A DNA stretch of 64,000 bases from Streptomyces sp. L2. GTDB taxonomy: Bacteria > Actinomycetota > Actinomycetes > Streptomycetales > Streptomycetaceae. Under the pieces are notes generated by a model. The model ran no database searches. It worked only from the letters and a program-made list of their open reading frames with translations, and was not told where the DNA came from. Both the position numbers and the translations under genes were made by a program. Location: positions 5,456,001 to 5,520,000 of the forward strand of contig NZ_QBDT01000001.1 of the NCBI RefSeq assembly GCF_004124325.1, written 5' to 3'. This document shows positions 1-10,664 of the stretch, one piece after another; within the stretch, counting starts at the first letter, position 1; every line of letters starts with the position of its first letter.

Positions 1-742
1 CCTCGCAGGCCTCCACGTACACCAGCAGGTCGTCGTCCCCCGCGAAGCCGGCGGTGTCCAGGTACCGCGTCCCCGCGAAGTTGGCGAGCGTCTCGATGCA
101 GCCGCCGATCAGCCGCCCCTCCACGTCCACGTCGCCGGTGCCGTCCAGCCGGGTCCAGGCCCCCTCCGCGTCCAGGGTGAGGTCGCGGACCTCCGGGTTC
201 TTCGCCCAGTCGTCCCACCCCCCGGAGCGGTACCGGCCGGGCGGGGTCTGGCCGAACGGCTCGCCCTGCGGGGCGGCCACGATGTCCAGCCAGGACAGCA
301 GCCCCTTGGGCGTCCGGTAGGGCGTGTCCATGAGGTTGTTGCCGTGCACCGTCGCCACGCCGGTCAGCAGCGTCAGGGGGGTGATGAGCGTCGACATGTC
401 GGAGTAGCCGACGACCCAGGTCGGCTCGGCCGCCCCGATCCGCTCGAAGTCCAGCAGCGGTATCAGGTCGATCGCGGTCTCCCCGCCCCACGGAGGCACC
501 ACGGCCCGGATGGAGGGGTCGGTCAGCATCTCGGTGAACTCGGCGGCCCGTTCGGCGGCCGGGGCGCTGAGGTGCGTCGAGCCGTCCATGCACCGGCCGA
601 CGGCGACCTCGTAGCCGCGCTCCTCCAGGACGCGGACCGCCACGTCGAGCCGCCCGCGCAACTCCTCGGCGACCCCGCTGGAAGGCGAGGTCACACCGAC
701 ACGGTCACCGGGGCGCAGAGGGCGCGGATATCGCACAGTCAT
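1..742 (-). CDS. S66 family LD-carboxypeptidase (3' end outside window)
   Basis: Cytoplasmic serine peptidase of the S66 (LdcA/MccF) family, which trims L,D-tetrapeptides in peptidoglycan recycling or cleaves microcin C-type peptide conjugates. The protein starts [20 protein letters not shown], the usual family opening, and contains GYSDMSTL, whose Ser fits the nucleophile. [15 protein letters not shown] stretch and the loop before the second domain ([19 protein letters not shown]) are also visible. About 247 residues are present of roughly 310-350 usual; the C-terminal Glu/His part lies left of the window. Choice between peptidoglycan and MccF-type substrate cannot be made from this sequence. 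Confidence 0.88.
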   Translation of the reverse strand, partial: MTVRYPRPLRPGDRVGVTSPSSGVAEELRGRLDVAVRVLEERGYEVAVGRCMDGSTHLSAPAAERAAEFTEMLTDPSIRAVVPPWGGETAIDLIPLLDFERIGAAEPTWVVGYSDMSTLITPLTLLTGVATVHGNNLMDTPYRTPKGLLSWLDIVAAPQGEPFGQTPPGRYRSGGWDDWAKNPEVRDLTLDAEGAWTRLDGTGDVDVEGRLIGGCIETLANFAGTRYLDTAGFAGDDDLLVYVEACE

Positions 743-848
743 GCGGCGGATTCTGGTGGGGGCCGGGAGGGGGCGGCAAACGGATTACGGCCGGTCAAGG
801 CGCGTCACGGCTGGTCCGGGCAGGCGTCAAGGCCGGTCGAGGCACGCG

Positions 849-1208
849 TCAAGGCCGGTCCAGGCGCAGCCGCTCGGCCCTCGGCAGGCCCGCGACGACG
901 AGGTCGTACGAGTCCTCGACCAGCTCCTTCACCAGCCGGTCCGGGAGGCCGCCGTCGACGGTCACGGTGTTCCAGTGCCGCTTGTTCATGTGGTACCCGG
1001 GGACGATCAGCCCCTCGTGCTCGGTGCGCAGCCGCATCGCGTCCTCGGGGTCGCACTTGAGGTTGACCGTCAGCGGGCGGGCGTCCAGCACCGACAGGGC
1101 GAACATCTTGCCCAGCACCTTGAAGACGGAGGCCTCCGGGCTGAACGGGAAGTCCTCCTCGGCCGCGTTGAACGACAGGCAGAGGGCGCGCAGTTGCTGA
1201 GGGGTCAC
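849..1208 (-). CDS. MmcQ/YjbR family protein
   Basis: A 119-residue MmcQ/YjbR (cyaY-like fold) protein. The family is usually annotated as DNA-binding, but its role is not established. Recognisable features are the N-terminal [14 protein letters not shown], the central [11 protein letters not shown], the VNLKCDP strand and the terminal [31 protein letters not shown]. The start overlaps the stop of the upstream CorC-like gene by 4 bp (ATGA-type), indicating translational coupling within the phoH-ybeY-corC operon. Length is normal for the family. Function is unknown. Confidence 0.87.
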   Translation of the reverse strand: MTPQQLRALCLSFNAAEEDFPFSPEASVFKVLGKMFALSVLDARPLTVNLKCDPEDAMRLRTEHEGLIVPGYHMNKRHWNTVTVDGGLPDRLVKELVEDSYDLVVAGLPRAERLRLDRP

Positions 1209-2512
1209 TCGGCTCTCTCCTCCCCGGCCGGCCCGGTCGCGGGGGCCACCGGCTCCACCAGCACGGTCACGATCTTGTTCCGGCGGCCGGCCGCGGCCTC
1301 CGCCGTCAGCTTCAGTCTGCGCTCGTCGGGCAGTTCGACCTGGGCGGACGCGCCCGCGATGGGCACCCGTCCGAGTGCCTTGGCGAGGAGCCCGCCGACG
1401 GTCTCGACGTCCTCGTCGTCGTACTCCTCCAGCCCGTACAGCTCGCCGAGGTCGGTGATGTCCAGGCGGGCGGTGACCCGGAAGCGGTCGTCGCCGAGGT
1501 CCTCCACGGGCGGCAGCTCACGGTCGTACTCGTCGGTGATCTCGCCGACGATCTCCTCCAGGATGTCCTCGATGGTGACGATCCCGGCCGTGCCGCCGTA
1601 CTCGTCGATGACGACGGCGACGTGCGTGCGGTCCTTCTGCATCTCGCGCAGCAGGTCGCCCGCGTTCTTGGTGTCGGGGACGAACGCGGCGGGCCGCATG
1701 GCCGTGGACACCAGGTCGTTCTCGGCGTCCCGGCTGATGTGCGTCTTCCTGACCAGGTCCTTGAGGTAGACGATGCCGACGATGTCGTCCTCGCTCTCGC
1801 CGGCGACCGGTATCCGGGAGAAGCCGGAGCGCAGCGCGAGGGTGAGGGCCTGCCGGATGGTCTTGTACCGCTCGATGACGACGAGGTCCGTGCGCGGCAC
1901 CATCACCTCGCGCACCAGTGTGTCGCCCAGCTCGAACACGGAGTGCACCATGCGGCGCTCCTCGTCCTCGATCAGCGACTCCTGCTCGGCGAGGTCCACC
2001 AGGGCCCGCAGCTCGGCCTCGGAGGCGAACGGGCCGCGCCGGAAGCCCTTGCCGGGGGTGAGGGCGTTGCCGATGAGGATCAGCAGCGACGGGATGGGGC
2101 CCATGACCCTGGCGAGCGGCAGCAGCACGTACGCGGCCGCCGTCGCCGTGTTCAGCGGGTGCTGGCGGCCGATGGTGCGCGGGGAGACGCCGACGGCGAC
2201 GTACGACACGAGGACCATGACGCCGATGGCGATCAGCAGGGCCTGGACGGTCGAGTCCCACTCCTCCAGGCAGGCGTAGGTGACCATGGCGGCGGCCGCC
2301 ATCTCGCAGGTGACGCGGACCAGCAGGGCCAGGTTGAGGTAGCGGGTGGGGTCGGCGGCGATCTGGGCCAGCTTGGCGCCGCCGCGCCGGCCGGACTTCA
2401 CGGCCTCCTCGGCGCGGAAGGCGGAGACCCGCGCGAGGCCGGCCTCCGCGCACGCGGCGAGCCAGGCGACCACGATCAGCGCGATCGCACCCATGACGAT
2501 CTGCGGAGACAT
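1205..2512 (-). CDS. Hemolysin-like CNNM/CorC membrane protein (DUF21, CBS pair, CorC_HlyC)
   Basis: A 435-residue integral membrane protein. The N-terminal third is a DUF21 domain with three or four hydrophobic segments ([23 protein letters not shown] onward). Next comes a CBS pair around [17 protein letters not shown] and [31 protein letters not shown], then a C-terminal CorC_HlyC transporter-associated domain. The family includes Mg2+/Co2+ efflux proteins and is often encoded next to ybeY and phoH, as here. It starts 9 bp after the ybeY stop and overlaps the next gene by 4 bp. 'Hemolysin' is a historical name; metal transport is inferred from the family. Confidence 0.9.
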   Translation of the reverse strand: MSPQIVMGAIALIVVAWLAACAEAGLARVSAFRAEEAVKSGRRGGAKLAQIAADPTRYLNLALLVRVTCEMAAAAMVTYACLEEWDSTVQALLIAIGVMVLVSYVAVGVSPRTIGRQHPLNTATAAAYVLLPLARVMGPIPSLLILIGNALTPGKGFRRGPFASEAELRALVDLAEQESLIEDEERRMVHSVFELGDTLVREVMVPRTDLVVIERYKTIRQALTLALRSGFSRIPVAGESEDDIVGIVYLKDLVRKTHISRDAENDLVSTAMRPAAFVPDTKNAGDLLREMQKDRTHVAVVIDEYGGTAGIVTIEDILEEIVGEITDEYDRELPPVEDLGDDRFRVTARLDITDLGELYGLEEYDDEDVETVGGLLAKALGRVPIAGASAQVELPDERRLKLTAEAAAGRRNKIVTVLVEPVAPATGPAGEERAE

Positions 2513-2521
2513 GCGGCCCGC

Positions 2522-3019
2522 TTACGAGACGGTCGGCGCCGGGGACGGCCCGGTCAGCCCGTGCTCGGCGCGCCAGCCGTCGACGATGGCGGCCTGGAGG
2601 CCGAACATCTCGGCCTTCTCGTCCGACTCCTCGTGGTCGTAGCCGAGGAGGTGCAGCACTCCGTGGACGGTGAGCAGTTGCAGCTCCTCGTCCATGGAGT
2701 GCTGGGTCGGCGCGTCCTCGCCCTGCTTCTTGGCGACCTCCGGGCAGAGCACGATGTCCCCGAGGAGGCCCTGCGGGGGCTCGTCGTCGTCCTTCGTGGG
2801 CGGGCGCAGCTCGTCCATCGGGAAGGACATGACGTCCGTGGGGCCGGGCAGGTCCATCCACTGGATGTGGAGCTGCTCCATGGCGTCGGCGTCCACGACG
2901 ATCACCGAGAGCTCGGAGAGCGGGTGGATGCGCATCCGCGTGAGCGCGTAGCGGGCGATGTCGAGGATCGCCTGCTCGTCGACCTCGGTTCCGGACTCGT
3001 TGTTGACGTCGATCGACAT
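2522..3019 (-). CDS. ybeY: Endoribonuclease YbeY (rRNA maturation factor)
   Basis: YbeY is a zinc-dependent single-strand endoribonuclease for 16S rRNA 3'-end maturation and ribosome quality control. The 165-residue protein carries the metal-binding signature [11 protein letters not shown] near residues 119-129, preceded by the MSFPMDEL and [10 protein letters not shown] motifs typical of the family. The start [10 protein letters not shown] lies 12 bp downstream of the phoH stop, so phoH and ybeY are almost certainly cotranscribed. Length is normal. Nothing unusual was seen. Confidence 0.95.
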   Translation of the reverse strand: MSIDVNNESGTEVDEQAILDIARYALTRMRIHPLSELSVIVVDADAMEQLHIQWMDLPGPTDVMSFPMDELRPPTKDDDEPPQGLLGDIVLCPEVAKKQGEDAPTQHSMDEELQLLTVHGVLHLLGYDHEESDEKAEMFGLQAAIVDGWRAEHGLTGPSPAPTVS

Positions 3020-3031
3020 GGTCGTGCTGGT

Positions 3032-5182
3032 CTACTTCCCCTTGTGCCCGTGCCCGGCGGCTCTGCCTCGGCCGCCCTTGGCGGCGCCGCCGTTCTCGGT
3101 GACGTGTCTGCTGTCGTACTTCTCGTACGCGTCGACGATACGGCCGACCAGCTTGTGCCGTACGACATCGTGGGACGTGAGCCGGGAGAAGTGGACGTCG
3201 TCGAGGCCCTCCAGGATGTCCTGCACCTGCCGCAGCCCGGACTTGGTGCCGCCGGGCAGGTCGACCTGGGTGACGTCACCCGTGATCACGATCTTGGAGT
3301 CGAAGCCGAGGCGGGTGAGGAACATCTTCATCTGCTCGGGGCTCGTGTTCTGAGCCTCGTCCAGGATGATGAAGGCGTCGTTGAGCGTGTTGTGCGTCAG
3401 CAGGTGGCCCTGGGTCACGTAGAGCGAGTCCTCGGCCGCCACCTGGATACAGACGGTCTCCTCCCTGCCCGCGGGCTCGATGCTGTCGATGAACCGCATG
3501 GGGCGTCCGCCGCCTCCGGCCGCGTGGTACTTGTCGCGCTTGCGAGCCAGGCGGAAGGGCTCGATGCCTTCGGGGAGGCGGATGTCGATGATGTGGGCGT
3601 CGCGGCGGTGGGCAGCGATCGCGGTGCTTGGGTTGCGCCCCTCGGCCATGCGACGTCGGGCGTAGGCCACTCCGCCCAGTGACTGTACTAGGGCGATCAC
3701 ATCGTCATGCAGGAGAATGGATGTTGTCGTGTACTGGATTCGGCACGTCCGGTCCTTCTGGGTGACCGGCCCGCCATCGGAGTCGAGGAGGCCTTGCAGA
3801 ACGGCCAGGCGCACCTCAGCGGAGTTGTACAGGTAGTCATCCGGAACGAACTTGGTGTGCGATCGAGAGCCGATCAGATCCAGCTCACGCATGACTCGCG
3901 TGACCGGATTGGCCAGCGTCACCATGTCGCCCGGAGACTTGATCCTGTTGAGAACGTAGTCCGGCCCGCCTCGATGGCGCGCGACGACGCCCGGGATCGC
4001 GGTCTCCAATGCCACCACGAGTTCGGGATCCTCGGTGGCGAAGGAGGGAGTGGTCGATCCGGTGATGCAGCCGTCGCCCAGCAGCAGACCGAGCGCATAC
4101 GGATCCATAGGGACCGCTCGCTCCGGGAAGCACGCCGGTGCCGTCAGCATGGGCAACTCGTAACGGCGATAGTGTGCCGCCCGCAGGTTGCCGATCATCT
4201 CCTGGGTCTCCAGGACCCGCCACGGCTTGTCGCGGCGCTTGTCGTCGCGCGTCCTGACCGTCCATAGGTGCTCGCCGCAGCAGAGGGTCCAGGAGCCGTC
4301 CTGAGCGGTGACACGGTAGACGTCTTTCTCGCCCTGCGGGTAGACGCCCAGGACCGGGGTCGGCTCACCATTCGAACCGATGACGAGATCACCGACCTGA
4401 AGATCGCCGATGGGGCGCCAGCCGTCCGGCGTCAGGACCTTCGTGAAGATCGGTTGCGCTCTCCCTCGCATATACGCCAGCGGCGCCACCTCGATGGTCC
4501 CCGCCGCCATCAGCCGGGGAATCGAGTCAGGGTCCAGCATGTCGTGCAGCGCGTCGTACAGCGGCCGCAGATACGGGTCGATCTTCTCGTAGAGCGTTCC
4601 GGGCAGGAATCCGAGGCGCTCTCCGGCCTCCACTGCCGGACGGGTCAGGATGATGCGGTTGACTTGCTTGGACTGCAGGGCCTGCACTGCCTTCGCCATG
4701 GCGAGGTACGTCTTGCCGGTGCCTGCGGGGCCGATACCGAAGACGATGGTGTGCTTGTCGATCGCGTCGACGTACCGCTTCTGGTTCAGTGTCTTGGGGC
4801 GGATCGTACGGCCGCGCGAGGACAGGATGTTCTGGGTGAGTACCTCGGCCGGGGTCTCTTCCGGGCCTTCGCCGTTCTCGCTCGCCCTCAGCATGGCGAT
4901 CGAGCGTTCCACTGCGTCCTCCGTCATCGGCTGACCGGTGCGGAGCACCAGCATCATCTCGTCGAACACGCGCTGAATGAGTGCCACGTCGTGGGCGTCT
5001 CCGACGGCGCTGATCTCATTGCCCCGGACGTGGATGTCGGCTGCCGGGAAGGCCTTCTCGATCACGCGCAGGAGTGAGTCTCCGGACCCCAGAACGGTCA
5101 CCATCGGGTGTTGAGCGGGGACGCTGATCTGTGCTTTTGCCTGCCCCTGGGCGGGGTTGTCGGCTGCGGGTGTCTGAGTCAT
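3032..5182 (-). CDS. PhoH family ATPase containing an in-frame intein
   Basis: The 716-residue precursor is a PhoH-like P-loop ATPase/putative RNA helicase interrupted by an intein. Extein features: Walker A GPAGTGKT at residues 151-158, TRPAVEAGERLGFLPG, then, after the intein, TLNDAFIILDEAQNTSPEQ with Walker B Asp-Glu at about 608-609, and ITGDVTQVDLPGG. Removing residues 242-598 leaves a 359-residue protein of normal PhoH length in which MRGR joins TLNDAF. Start ATG 5182 (MTQTPAADNPAQ) was chosen because the conserved N-terminus begins here. A GAGGAGG lies about 24 nt upstream, which is further than ideal. ybeY follows after 12 bp. Confidence 0.93.
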   Translation of the reverse strand: MTQTPAADNPAQGQAKAQISVPAQHPMVTVLGSGDSLLRVIEKAFPAADIHVRGNEISAVGDAHDVALIQRVFDEMMLVLRTGQPMTEDAVERSIAMLRASENGEGPEETPAEVLTQNILSSRGRTIRPKTLNQKRYVDAIDKHTIVFGIGPAGTGKTYLAMAKAVQALQSKQVNRIILTRPAVEAGERLGFLPGTLYEKIDPYLRPLYDALHDMLDPDSIPRLMAAGTIEVAPLAYMRGRAQPIFTKVLTPDGWRPIGDLQVGDLVIGSNGEPTPVLGVYPQGEKDVYRVTAQDGSWTLCCGEHLWTVRTRDDKRRDKPWRVLETQEMIGNLRAAHYRRYELPMLTAPACFPERAVPMDPYALGLLLGDGCITGSTTPSFATEDPELVVALETAIPGVVARHRGGPDYVLNRIKSPGDMVTLANPVTRVMRELDLIGSRSHTKFVPDDYLYNSAEVRLAVLQGLLDSDGGPVTQKDRTCRIQYTTTSILLHDDVIALVQSLGGVAYARRRMAEGRNPSTAIAAHRRDAHIIDIRLPEGIEPFRLARKRDKYHAAGGGGRPMRFIDSIEPAGREETVCIQVAAEDSLYVTQGHLLTHNTLNDAFIILDEAQNTSPEQMKMFLTRLGFDSKIVITGDVTQVDLPGGTKSGLRQVQDILEGLDDVHFSRLTSHDVVRHKLVGRIVDAYEKYDSRHVTENGGAAKGGRGRAAGHGHKGK
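3389..4459 (-). mobile_element. Class 3-type intein with LAGLIDADG homing endonuclease in PhoH
   Basis: This 1,071-bp segment (357 residues, Ala1 to Asn357) sits between Arg of MRGR and Thr of TLNDAF, a conserved site just before Walker B. Block G reads LLTHN followed by Thr+1. Block B has CGEHLW, with Trp66 two residues after the His. Block F has VCIQV with Cys337. With Thr355 before the His-Asn pair, these form the Trp-Cys-Thr triad that defines class 3 inteins, and residue 1 is not Cys/Ser/Thr. Two LAGLIDADG-like motifs, LGLLLGDGCI (123-132) and LQGLLDSDGG (221-230), suggest an intact homing endonuclease. The base composition looks less GC-rich than the exteins. Splicing and nuclease activity are inferred. 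Confidence 0.9.
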
Positions 5183-5636
5183 GGGCCGGCGCAGGGCCTG
5201 CGGTTCCTCCTCGTCACGGCCGCGTAGCTGAGGGCGGCCTCGCACTGTCAAGAGTACGACGGGGGGATGGGGAGGCCGTAAGGCTTTTCGAAGGAGCCAG
5301 GGGCGGGGTGTGGACTCGCTTGCGTGCGGTGCCGAAGGAGTGGACGCAGCGGTTACGCAATGGGGTCGTCCGCTCGGCACAACGTAATGATGTGCACGCC
5401 ATCTGCCCTGCCTGTGCGCGGCCGACTGCGCACCGACCGAACGAAAGGTCGGCTGGAATTCAACCTTGTGGGGGTCCGGGGCGTACGGGTCAATGAAGGC
5501 GTACCGTCCGACGACCCGTCAGATCCGCACCGCCGTGCCGCGTGTCCGCACCCACCCGCACGGCCTGCCGTTCGTCGGAGCGTGTTCCCGTCCATCCCCA
5601 CATGGCATTCCCACAAGTGAAGGGAAGCGGATCCCC
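5183..5636. other. Divergent intergenic region phoH / secreted gene
   Basis: This 454-bp stretch separates phoH (minus) from the secreted-protein gene (plus). Only short, unsupported ORFs occur here. Visible elements are the GAGGAGG 24 nt before the phoH start, a small hairpin CCGACC/GGTCGG near 5436-5455 and the AAGGGAAG ribosome-binding site before 5637. It should hold both promoters, but no clear -35/-10 pair stands out. Confidence 0.5.
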
Positions 5637-6113
5637 ATGAGAGGCAAGCGAACAGTCACAGGTGCGGCCGTGGCGGCCGGGGCCCTCGCGGTCGCCGGGC
5701 TCGCCTTCGCACCCACCGCGGCCGCCGTCACCCCACAGACGGCGACCATCACGGCGAGCTGCGGCATCTTCGGCGGCGGCTCGGCCACCCTCACCGCCAC
5801 CCAGAGCGGCACCTCGGCGACCATGACCCTCACGTCCAGTGCCATCAGCGCGCCCGTCGCGGTGGCGCAGGACTCGATCAGTTCCACCCTCACCCTGGTG
5901 AAGGCGGGCGGCGGCACCACCGCCTTCAGTGGGACGAAGAACCCGGCCATGGCCACCGGCGACCCGGTCAGCGTCGGACCCCTCAGCGGCACCGTCGCCT
6001 CCGGGGACAGCCTGGAGGCCTACGGCGGCTCGCTGAAGATGGTGATCTTCGGGGTCACGGTCACCTGTACGGCCACCGCCCCGCAGTCGCCCGGTCCGTT
6101 CGTGTTCGACTGA
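5637..6113 (+). CDS. Secreted protein of unknown function, first of a WxL-like trio
   Basis: A 158-residue exported protein. An N-terminal signal peptide (MRGKRTVTGAAVAAGALAVA onward, Ala-rich cleavage region near residue 30) precedes a Ser/Thr/Gly-rich beta-type domain with two Cys residues that could pair. I do not recognise a family. ATG 5637 was chosen for its AAGGGAAG ribosome-binding site and because the signal peptide begins there; longer in-frame starts upstream lack this. Two hairpins follow, then the WxL-like gene and the DUF916 gene, all on one strand and all exported, so a shared cell-surface role is plausible. Confidence 0.75.
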   Translation: MRGKRTVTGAAVAAGALAVAGLAFAPTAAAVTPQTATITASCGIFGGGSATLTATQSGTSATMTLTSSAISAPVAVAQDSISSTLTLVKAGGGTTAFSGTKNPAMATGDPVSVGPLSGTVASGDSLEAYGGSLKMVIFGVTVTCTATAPQSPGPFVFD

Positions 6114-6146
6114 GCGAGACCAGAGCGCGGGACAGGTGAGTGATCT

Positions 6147-6215
6147 GTTCCGGTTCCTGCCGGAACTCCCCTGGATGCCGCAGAAACTGATACTCCGTCA
6201 GTTTTCTGCGGCATC
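6147..6215 (+). terminator. Two consecutive hairpins after the first secreted gene
   Basis: GTTCCGG/CCGGAAC (6147-6153 with 6160-6166) is followed by a strong stem, GATGCCGCAGAAACTGA (6174-6190) with its complement at 6198-6215 (one-base bulge). The second stem has a T-rich 3' arm and fits a transcription terminator or attenuator between the first secreted gene and the WxL-like gene. Confidence 0.6.
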
Positions 6216-6303
6216 TCCATTGACTTCTCACGCCCGCTCCACATCAATGCCCCCTGTCGGCGCAGACGAGCCGCTGCGCCAGCAACCCTCAGGAGGGGGC
6301 CCC

Positions 6304-7632
6304 ATGGGTTCGACACCCCGAAGATCCCGACGGTGGCGCTGGGCGTCACTGTTCGGGGCGACCGCGCTCGCGGTCACCGCGGGCGGCGCGCTGGCCTGCC
6401 CGGCCGGCGCCGCCGCCACGAACGTGGACTTCGCCACGCACTGCATCCCGCCCGCCATCGCGGGCCTGCCGCCGATCGACGGCACCACCACCGCGAACGT
6501 GGCGGTGGACAACACCAGTCCGAAGGTCGGCGACACGGTGACCGTGACGTACACCGTGGTCACGGCCGCCGCTAGCAACCCCACCGACCTGGCGCTGCCG
6601 GCCGACATCATGACGCCGACCGGCAAGGTCACCCTCGGTGGCGCGCAGACCGGGGACGTGACCGTCGCCGGTCCCAAGAAGAACCCGCCGGTGCCGGGGA
6701 AGGCGGCCTTCCCGTCGTTCTCCATGACCGGCACGTTCACCGTGACCAAGGCCGGCCAGATCACCCTCGCGCCGGGCGACTACAACATCCACACCAGCTA
6801 CATCATGGAGCTGGACACCCCGTGCACCGTCACCAACCCGCCCGCCCCGGCGTCCGAGACGATCACGGCGACCGACGGCACCCCGGCCAACACCCGGGCG
6901 ATCTCCCTGAGTTCGGCCTCCGGTGACCCGGGCGCCAGTGTCACCGTGAGCGGCAGCGCCTTCACGCCGGGCGCGAGCGTCACGCTGGCCGGGCGGGCCG
7001 GGGACACACAGACCGCGGACACCGCGACCGTGACCGCGAACGACCAGGGCTCCTTCAGCGGTTCCCTCACCGTCAACGACAAGACGACGACCGGGATCGT
7101 GGCGTACGAGGGCGCCTCCTGGAACGCGGACACCGGCGCGGGCCCCGCGGCCTACGTCGTCAACGACGACACGCCCGTGCCGCCCGGCAGCCAGAAGCTG
7201 ACCACCACCGTCAAGGCGGGCACCCTGTCGATGACCCAGGCCGGGGACGCCGTGGCCCTCTCGGCCGTCGACTTCGGCAAGGGCGGGGCCTCGACCGGCT
7301 CCCTGCAGACGGTGACCGTCAAGGACTTCCGCGGCGGCCCCGCGGGCTGGTCCCTGACCGGCAAGGTCACCGACTTCACCGGTCCCGGCGCCAAGATCGA
7401 CGCGAGCAGGCTGAGCTGGACGCCGGCCTGCGCCACCAAGGCGGGCAGCCCCAGCACCTGCAACGCCGGTTCGGCGGGCGCCGTGGGCCTGACGGGAGCG
7501 ACCCTGGCGTCGACCCCGGACGGCACGGTCACCGGCGGTGAGTTCACCGTCGACGCCGGACTCTCCCTGGACGTACCGGCGTTCACGCCTCCGGGCTCGT
7601 ACTCCGGCGTCCTGACCCTCACCCTCACCTGA
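6304..7632 (+). CDS. Secreted WxL-domain-like protein
   Basis: A 442-residue exported protein. A basic N-terminus (MGSTPRRSRRWRW) and hydrophobic core form a signal peptide ending near AGAAATN. The middle has Ig-like/beta-sandwich segments (for example SLSSASGDPGASVTVSGSAF, a typical surface-adhesin repeat). The C-terminal ~100 residues resemble a WxL domain: TVKDFRGGPAGWSLTGKV carries the first Trp-x-Leu near residue 349, and the protein ends GVLTLTLT where WxL proteins have their second motif, here without Trp. WxL domains bind peptidoglycan non-covalently and normally work with DUF916 proteins, and the next gene encodes one. The start has AGGAGGGGG upstream. Assignment is by pattern, so moderate. 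Confidence 0.7.
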   Translation: MGSTPRRSRRWRWASLFGATALAVTAGGALACPAGAAATNVDFATHCIPPAIAGLPPIDGTTTANVAVDNTSPKVGDTVTVTYTVVTAAASNPTDLALPADIMTPTGKVTLGGAQTGDVTVAGPKKNPPVPGKAAFPSFSMTGTFTVTKAGQITLAPGDYNIHTSYIMELDTPCTVTNPPAPASETITATDGTPANTRAISLSSASGDPGASVTVSGSAFTPGASVTLAGRAGDTQTADTATVTANDQGSFSGSLTVNDKTTTGIVAYEGASWNADTGAGPAAYVVNDDTPVPPGSQKLTTTVKAGTLSMTQAGDAVALSAVDFGKGGASTGSLQTVTVKDFRGGPAGWSLTGKVTDFTGPGAKIDASRLSWTPACATKAGSPSTCNAGSAGAVGLTGATLASTPDGTVTGGEFTVDAGLSLDVPAFTPPGSYSGVLTLTLT

Positions 7633-7744
7633 CCCACCGGCCGGGCGCCCCGCCGTACGGCAGAAGCAACGCCGCCGTACCGCACCCGCGGGGTCCGCAC
7701 CCGCCCGACCGCCTACCACCCGAGCCCACGGGGGGTCCGCACCC

Positions 7745-10312
<2,568 letters not shown>

Positions 10313-10337
10313 GGGCGTCTCCAGCGGTGTGGGGGCC

Positions 10338-10514
10338 AGGGCGGGTTGCGAAAGTCCCGTCTGCCGCGCGACGCCATGCACGCACTCTCGCCGCACCGGG
10401 CCCTGACCCAAGTACATCCAGTACGAGGATCAGGGCCCGGCACGCCGAGAGCACGCACCTGACGCCGCGCGGCCCGCCCTCCGGGCGAACGACGGGACTT
10501 TCGCAACACGCCCT
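10338..10514. mobile_element. MITE-like imperfect palindrome upstream of amtB
   Basis: This 177-bp element has near-perfect 24-bp terminal inverted repeats (10338-10361 and 10491-10514; one mismatch) containing TTGCGAAAGTCCCGTC. Inside is a long imperfect inverted repeat pairing GCCGCGCG...CGCACTCTCG...CCGGGCCCTGA with its complement around a short loop near AAGTACATCCAGTACG. It encodes no protein. Such ends resemble insertion-sequence termini, so a non-autonomous element is the best reading. No clear target-site duplication was identified. Confidence 0.8.
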
Positions 10515-10537
10515 AGTCGGAAGCGTCACCGGCGTGC

Positions 10538-10575
10538 GTTTCCGGTCGCGTACGGGTGTGTTTCCGTGACGTTTC
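10538..10575 (-). promoter_or_regulatory. GlnR-like box array upstream of amtB-glnK
   Basis: Read on the minus strand, four pentamers recur with an exact 11-bp period: GAAAC-N6-GAAAC-N6-GTACG-N6-GAAAC (10571-10575, 10560-10564, 10549-10553, 10538-10542). This matches the layout of streptomycete GlnR boxes (gTnAC-n6-GAAAC repeated). amtB-glnK is a classic GlnR target. The box lies 23 bp from the MITE-like element, which now separates it from amtB. GlnR binding is inferred. Confidence 0.65.
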
Positions 10576-10664
10576 GTTGCGTGCGGGTTTCGTCAAGCTC
10601 ACACCAAGAGCCGGTGGGGACCGCCGGTGCGGCGCGGCCCGGTGGATCAGGGAGAATGGGCGCC

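Noticed and set aside
3389..4459. Class 2 (KlbA-like Ala1) intein
   Set aside because: Ala1 alone fits, but the Trp in block B, Cys in block F and Thr before His-Asn together match class 3 better.
10338..10514. Complete insertion sequence
   Set aside because: Only 177 bp long and self-complementary, with no transposase reading frame; MITE-like is the most that can be said.
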